From: an uncultured Collinsella sp.
Lineage (GTDB): Bacteria; Actinomycetota; Coriobacteriia; Coriobacteriales; Coriobacteriaceae
Direction of reading: 5' to 3'
Length of the DNA: 64,000 nt
NCBI GenBank assembly: GCA_900541875.1
Contig: UQLF01000012.1
Location: forward strand, 1-64,000
This document shows, in pieces, positions 59,839 through 64,000 of the stretch (positions within the stretch are counted from its first letter, which is position 1; each line of letters begins with the position of its first letter). The notes beneath the pieces were generated by a model. The model did no database searches, was not told the DNA's origin, and saw only the letters and a list, made by a program, of their open reading frames with translations. The translations under genes were made by a program, and so were the position numbers.

Positions 59839-62415
59839 TTACTTGACCACCAGGTTGACCAGCTTGCCAGGCACGCAGATGGCCTTGACGACCGTCTTGC
59901 CCTCGAGCCACTTGGCGACGGCGGCCTCGGCGGCAGCCTGCATATCCTCATTGGAGGCATCGCGGGCCACGTCGACGCGGCCGCGGACCTTGCCGAGAAC
60001 CTGTACGACGATCTGCACCGTGTCCTCGATGGACTCGTCCAGGTCGAACTCGGGCCAGGCGGCGGTGTAGGCGTTGCCCTCGCAGCCGAGGGCCTCGTGC
60101 CACAGCTCGTCGGCCCAGAACGGGCAGATGGGGGCAAGGACGCTCACGATATCCTTGGCCACGCCGTAGCACAAAGCCTTGTCGCGGGCGGTACCCTCGG
60201 TGGCGTTGAGGTAGGCGCTCGCGGCGTTGACGAGCTCCATGACGGCCGAGATGGCGGTGTTGAACTGGCCGCGGTCGAAGTCCTCGGTGCACTTGGCAAT
60301 GGTGCGATGACGCTCGCGGTAGAGCTTCATCGCGGTCTCGTCGAGCGCGGACTTGTCAAAGGCCACGTTGGCGTCGCCGGACTGGACGAGCTGCCACACG
60401 ATACGCCAGGCGCGCTTAATGAAGCGGTTAGCGCCCTCGACTGCCTTGGGATCCCAGTCAAAGTCCTTCTCGGGCGGGGCGATAAACAGGATCGCCAGAC
60501 GCATGGTGTCGGCGCCGTAGGGCTCGATGACCGAGCTCGGGGGCACGACATTGCCCTTGGACTTGGACATGGTGTCGCCGTTCTCGTCCTTGACCATGCC
60601 CTGGCACAGCAGGTTGGTGAAGGGCTCGTCAACGCTCAGCAGACCCAGGTCGCGCAGTGCCTTGGTAAAGAAGCGGCTGTAGAGCAGGTGCAAAATGGCG
60701 TGCTCGATGCCGCCGATGTAGTTATCGACAGGCATCCAACGGTCGGCGGCCTCGCGGGAGAAGGGCAGCTCGGTGTTGTGCGGGTCGGTATAGCGCAGGT
60801 AATACCAGCTGGAGCAGGTGAAGGTGTCCATGGTATCGGTCTCACGCTTGGCCGGGCGACCGCAGACCGGGCAGGTGGTCTCGTAGAACTCCTTGCACTC
60901 GGCGAGGGTCTCGCCGGCACCCAGGTCCAGGTTCTCGGGCAGCGTCACCGGCAGCTGGTCCTCGGGCACGGGTACGATGCCGCAGTGCTCGCAGTGAATG
61001 GCCGGGATGGGGTTGCCCCAGTAGCGCTGACGGCTGATGAGCCAGTCGCGCAGACGGAACTCGACCTTGCGACGGCCGCAGCCCATGGCCTCGAGGTCGG
61101 CCACGATCGCAGCCTCGCCCTCGGAGTGCTTACCGCCGCGCATACCGGTGTACTTGCCGGACTGGACGAGCGTGCCCTCGGCAGCGTGGGCGCAATCCCA
61201 GTCGACGGTCTCGGCATGGAAGGTATCGATGGTCTCGCCGCTGGCCTCGACGGCAGCGCGGTCGTCATCGTCCAGGATGATCGGCACGATCGGCAGGTCG
61301 TACTTGCGGGCGAACTCAAAGTCGCGCTGGTCTCCACAGGGAACGGCCATGACGGCGCCGGTGCCGTAGTCGGCAACGACATAGTCGGCAACCCACACGG
61401 GGACCTTCTCGCCGTTGACGGGATTCACCACGTAGCGGCCGGTAAAGGCACCATGCTTCTCGAGGGTGCCCTGGGCACGCTCGACGGCAGAGATGTGCTT
61501 GGAGTCCTCGACGATCTTGGTGACGGCCTCCTCGTACTCCGTGCCCTCGACGAGCTCGTGCAGGCGCGCGTACTCGGGAGCCAGGACAAAGAAGGAGACA
61601 CCGAAGAGTGTGTCGGCTCGCGTGGTGAAGACGGTGATCTTACCCTCGTCGCCCTCGATGGGCTCGCCATCCTTGTCGCACAGGGTAAAGTCGACCTCGG
61701 CGCCCTCGGAGCGGCCGATCCAGTTGGCCTGCATCTGCTTGACGCGCTCGGGCCAGCCGGGGAGCTTCTCCAGATCGTCGAGCAGCTCCTGGGAGTACTC
61801 GGTGATCTTGAAGTACCATTGCTCAAGGTCGCGCTTCTCGGGCTCGGTACCGCAGCGCCAGCATTTACCCTCGGTGACCTGCTCGTTGGCCAGAACGGTC
61901 TTGCAGGTGGGGCACCAGTTGACCGGGTTCTTCTTACGGTAGACCAGGCCCTTTTCCCACATCTTCTCAAAGATCCACTGGCCCCAGCGGTAGTAGTCGG
62001 GGCTGCAGGTCTTGACCATGCGATCCAGATCGTAGGAGAAGCCCATGCGCTTCATCGTGGCGAGCGCCTGGTCCATGTTCTTATACGTCCAGGCGGCAGC
62101 CTGCGTGTTGTGCTTGATGGCGGCGTTCTCGGCGGGCAGGCCAAAGGCGTCAAAGCCGATGGGGTGCAGCACGTCGTAGCCGCGCATGCGGGCCTGACGG
62201 GCCATGGCATCGCCGATGGTGTAGTTGCGCGCGTGGCCCATGTGCAGGTCGCCCGACGGATACGGGAACATCTCGAGCACGTACTTCTTGGGCTTACTGT
62301 CGTCGGTGTCGACGGCAAAGAGGTTGGAGTCCTCCCAGGCCTTCATCCACCGGGACTCAATGGCCTGCGCGTCGTAAGCAGGGATCTCGTCCTTATGATC
62401 TGTGCAATCGCACAT
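59839..62415 (-). CDS. leuS: Leucyl-tRNA synthetase
   Basis: Charges tRNA-Leu. The 858-residue class I enzyme starts MCDCTDHKDEIPAYDAQAIE. It has HMGH at 58-61 (PSGDLHMGHARNYTIGD), a zinc-binding WCPTCKTVLANEQV, the CP1 editing domain (about 220-410) and the KMSKS variant DTMSKSKGN. The ATG at 62415 follows AAGGAG five bases upstream. The frame stays open through a poly-G/C tract upstream only because that tract encodes Gly and Pro runs; this extension is not real. Confidence 0.96.
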   Translation of the reverse strand: MCDCTDHKDEIPAYDAQAIESRWMKAWEDSNLFAVDTDDSKPKKYVLEMFPYPSGDLHMGHARNYTIGDAMARQARMRGYDVLHPIGFDAFGLPAENAAIKHNTQAAAWTYKNMDQALATMKRMGFSYDLDRMVKTCSPDYYRWGQWIFEKMWEKGLVYRKKNPVNWCPTCKTVLANEQVTEGKCWRCGTEPEKRDLEQWYFKITEYSQELLDDLEKLPGWPERVKQMQANWIGRSEGAEVDFTLCDKDGEPIEGDEGKITVFTTRADTLFGVSFFVLAPEYARLHELVEGTEYEEAVTKIVEDSKHISAVERAQGTLEKHGAFTGRYVVNPVNGEKVPVWVADYVVADYGTGAVMAVPCGDQRDFEFARKYDLPIVPIILDDDDRAAVEASGETIDTFHAETVDWDCAHAAEGTLVQSGKYTGMRGGKHSEGEAAIVADLEAMGCGRRKVEFRLRDWLISRQRYWGNPIPAIHCEHCGIVPVPEDQLPVTLPENLDLGAGETLAECKEFYETTCPVCGRPAKRETDTMDTFTCSSWYYLRYTDPHNTELPFSREAADRWMPVDNYIGGIEHAILHLLYSRFFTKALRDLGLLSVDEPFTNLLCQGMVKDENGDTMSKSKGNVVPPSSVIEPYGADTMRLAILFIAPPEKDFDWDPKAVEGANRFIKRAWRIVWQLVQSGDANVAFDKSALDETAMKLYRERHRTIAKCTEDFDRGQFNTAISAVMELVNAASAYLNATEGTARDKALCYGVAKDIVSVLAPICPFWADELWHEALGCEGNAYTAAWPEFDLDESIEDTVQIVVQVLGKVRGRVDVARDASNEDMQAAAEAAVAKWLEGKTVVKAICVPGKLVNLVVK

Positions 62416-62441
62416 ATCAGCTCCTTTAATCTTAGCTGGGG

Positions 62442-62645
<204 letters not shown>

Positions 62646-62683
62646 ACCCTAAGGTTAACTTGACTGATGATAGCAAATACGAC

Positions 62684-62718
62684 AAGCGAGATGCCTGCGA
62701 CTTGCAGGCATCTCGCTT
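62684..62718. terminator. Perfect 15-bp stem hairpin between guaB and leuS
   Basis: AAGCGAGATGCCTGC and its complement flank a five-base loop. Moderately T/A-rich flanks on both strands. It could be the guaB terminator or part of a leuS leader. Confidence 0.6.
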
Positions 62719-62776
62719 TATCTTAATAACGTGGTTGTGAATCAACCGCTAATTGTTACCAGCCCAAGCATGGTCG

Positions 62777-62875
62777 GGTTTTCCAAGTGCCGCAGAGTGC
62801 CGTGAAAGAGGAGCGACGCGTACTTTGGTACGCGAGCGACGGTTTGAACGGCAAGGTGCGGTGCTTGGGAAAGCC
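62777..62875. other. Long nested hairpin directly after guaB
   Basis: An outer 18-bp imperfect stem (62777-62794 with 62857-62875), a middle TGCCGT/ACGGCA stem (62798-62803 with 62848-62853) and an inner CGCGTAC/GTACGCG hairpin (62817-62834) are nested about a common centre. It begins two bases after the guaB stop. No T-run follows. Possibly a structured RNA or a palindromic mobile element. Confidence 0.6.
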
Positions 62876-62877
62876 GC

Positions 62878-64000
62878 TTAGCGGTAGCTGACGCTTTGCT
62901 GGGAGTCCTTGACGACTACGTCGTGGGCGCCGCCTTCGACGATTGAGGTCGAGCTCACCAGGGTCAGGCGTGCCTTTTCCTGGAGCTCGGGGATCGAGAG
63001 GGCACCGCAGTTGCACATCGTGGACTTGACCTTGTAGAGCGTGCCGCCCACGCCGTCCTTGAGGGAACCGGCGTAGGGAACATAGGAGTCGACGCCCTCG
63101 ACGAAGCTGAGCTTCGCGGCGCCGCCCAGGTCGTAACGCTGCCAGTTGCGGGCACGTGCAGAACCCTCGCCCCAGTACTCCTTCATGTACTGACCGTTCA
63201 CGTTGACGCGCTCGGTCGGGCTCTCGTCAAAGCGGGCGAAGTAGCGGCCCAGCATCATAAAGTCGGCACCCATGGCAAGGGCGAGCGTCATGTGGTAGTC
63301 GTAGACGATGCCACCGTCGGAGCACACGGGCACGTAGACGCCGGTCTCCTCGTAGTACTCGTCGCGAGCGCGGCAGACATCGATCAGCGCGGTGGCCTGG
63401 CCACGGCCGATGCCCTTGGTCTCACGGGTGATGCAGATGGAGCCACCGCCGATACCGACCTTGATGAAGTCGGCACCGCAGTCCGCCAAAAAGCGGAAGC
63501 CCTCGGCGTCGACGACGTTACCGGCACCGACCTTGACGTCCTCGCCGTAGTTGGCGCGGATCCACTCGATGGTGCGCTTCTGCCACTCGCTGAAGCCCTC
63601 GGAAGAGTCGATGCACAGGACATCGGCACCGGCCTCGATGAGCAGCGGCACGCGCTCGGCATAGTCGCGAGTGTTGATGCCGGCGCCGACCATGTAGCGC
63701 TTGTCGTTATCGAGCAGCTCGTTGGGATTGGTCTTGTGGCTGTCGTAGTCCTTGCGGAAGACGATGCCCATGAGGTGATCGTTGTCGTCGACGATGGGCA
63801 GGGCGTTGAGCTTGTTGTCCCAGATGACGTCGTTGGCAACCTTGAGGCTGATGTTCTTGTCGCCCACGATGAGCTGCTCACGCGGGGTCATGAACTCGGA
63901 GACCTTCGTCTGGTGGTCATCGCGACTGGGGCGATAGTCACGGCTGGTGACGATGCCCAGGAGCTTACCCTTGGGAGTGCCGTCGTCGGTAACCGGCATG
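62878..64000 (-). CDS. guaB: IMP dehydrogenase (5' end outside window)
   Basis: Oxidises IMP to XMP, the first committed step to GTP. The visible 373 residues cover the CBS domain pair (GIVTSRDYR, ALPIVDDNDHLMGIVFRKDY) and the catalytic barrel. GIGGGSICITRETKGIGRGQ holds the catalytic Cys, with VCSDGGIVYDYHMTLALAMGAD and LGRYFARFDESPTERV. The flap region reads MKEYWGEGSARARNWQRYD instead of the usual YRGMGS, and the C-terminus is STSIVEGGAHDVVVKD. This is a distinct subtype. The N-terminus lies beyond the right edge. Confidence 0.93.
   Translation of the reverse strand, partial: MPVTDDGTPKGKLLGIVTSRDYRPSRDDHQTKVSEFMTPREQLIVGDKNISLKVANDVIWDNKLNALPIVDDNDHLMGIVFRKDYDSHKTNPNELLDNDKRYMVGAGINTRDYAERVPLLIEAGADVLCIDSSEGFSEWQKRTIEWIRANYGEDVKVGAGNVVDAEGFRFLADCGADFIKVGIGGGSICITRETKGIGRGQATALIDVCRARDEYYEETGVYVPVCSDGGIVYDYHMTLALAMGADFMMLGRYFARFDESPTERVNVNGQYMKEYWGEGSARARNWQRYDLGGAAKLSFVEGVDSYVPYAGSLKDGVGGTLYKVKSTMCNCGALSIPELQEKARLTLVSSTSIVEGGAHDVVVKDSQQSVSYR

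Overview
The window is GC-rich (about 60%) chromosomal DNA from a Gram-positive actinobacterium. The gene content, codon style and gene orders point to the class Coriobacteriia, most likely Collinsella or a close relative. That is inferred from the proteins; there is no rRNA gene here to confirm it. Almost everything is core housekeeping on the minus strand. Only five genes lie on the plus strand: a small membrane protein, a GldA-like dehydrogenase, a CobO-like adenosyltransferase, a DUF134-NifX fusion and a lipoprotein.

Layout, in window order. (1) 1-9.4 kb: nusB (cut by the window edge), Asp23, efp, pepQ, an aroB-position gene, aroK, yqeG, mltG, ruvX and alaS. (2) 9.5-13 kb: a tiny AT-rich membrane ORF, then a stress-type operon (DUF948, RsbW-like anti-sigma, SigB/F-type sigma, AI-2E family transporter). 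(3) 13-24 kb: rarA, dgt, an orphan A24 prepilin peptidase, a processive glycosyltransferase, rluD, lspA, ileS with a T-box leader, a GldA-like dehydrogenase and DUF523. (4) 24-31.8 kb: ftsH, a CobO-like gene, a MATE transporter, a SpoU methyltransferase, thyA-folA and a DUF134-NifX metal-binding regulator with paired operators. (5) 31.9-46.8 kb: the conserved chain Asp23-fakA-recG-rsmD-coaD-(coiled coil)-DUF177-rpmF-plsX-acpP-rnc-smc-ftsY-ffh, which resembles the Bacillus yloU-ffh region. (6) 47-59 kb: tRNA-Asn, rpoD, dnaG, ribF, truB, nrnA, rbfA, infB, nusA and rimP, behind a clear promoter and an intrinsic terminator in the leader. (7) 59-64 kb: a lipoprotein gene, leuS and guaB (5' part outside the window), separated by a suspicious poly-G/poly-C tract.

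The strongest unexplained signals are: a family of dispersed GGGGAC-containing palindromes placed exactly at or just after stop codons; an AroB-family protein that has lost every metal ligand of dehydroquinate synthase; an anti-sigma protein without its kinase boxes; a DUF134-NifX fusion with twin operators and an ideal internal ribosome binding site; an attenuator ahead of rimP-nusA-infB; and a long nested hairpin directly after guaB. No CRISPR array, insertion sequence, prophage or dedicated defence system was seen.
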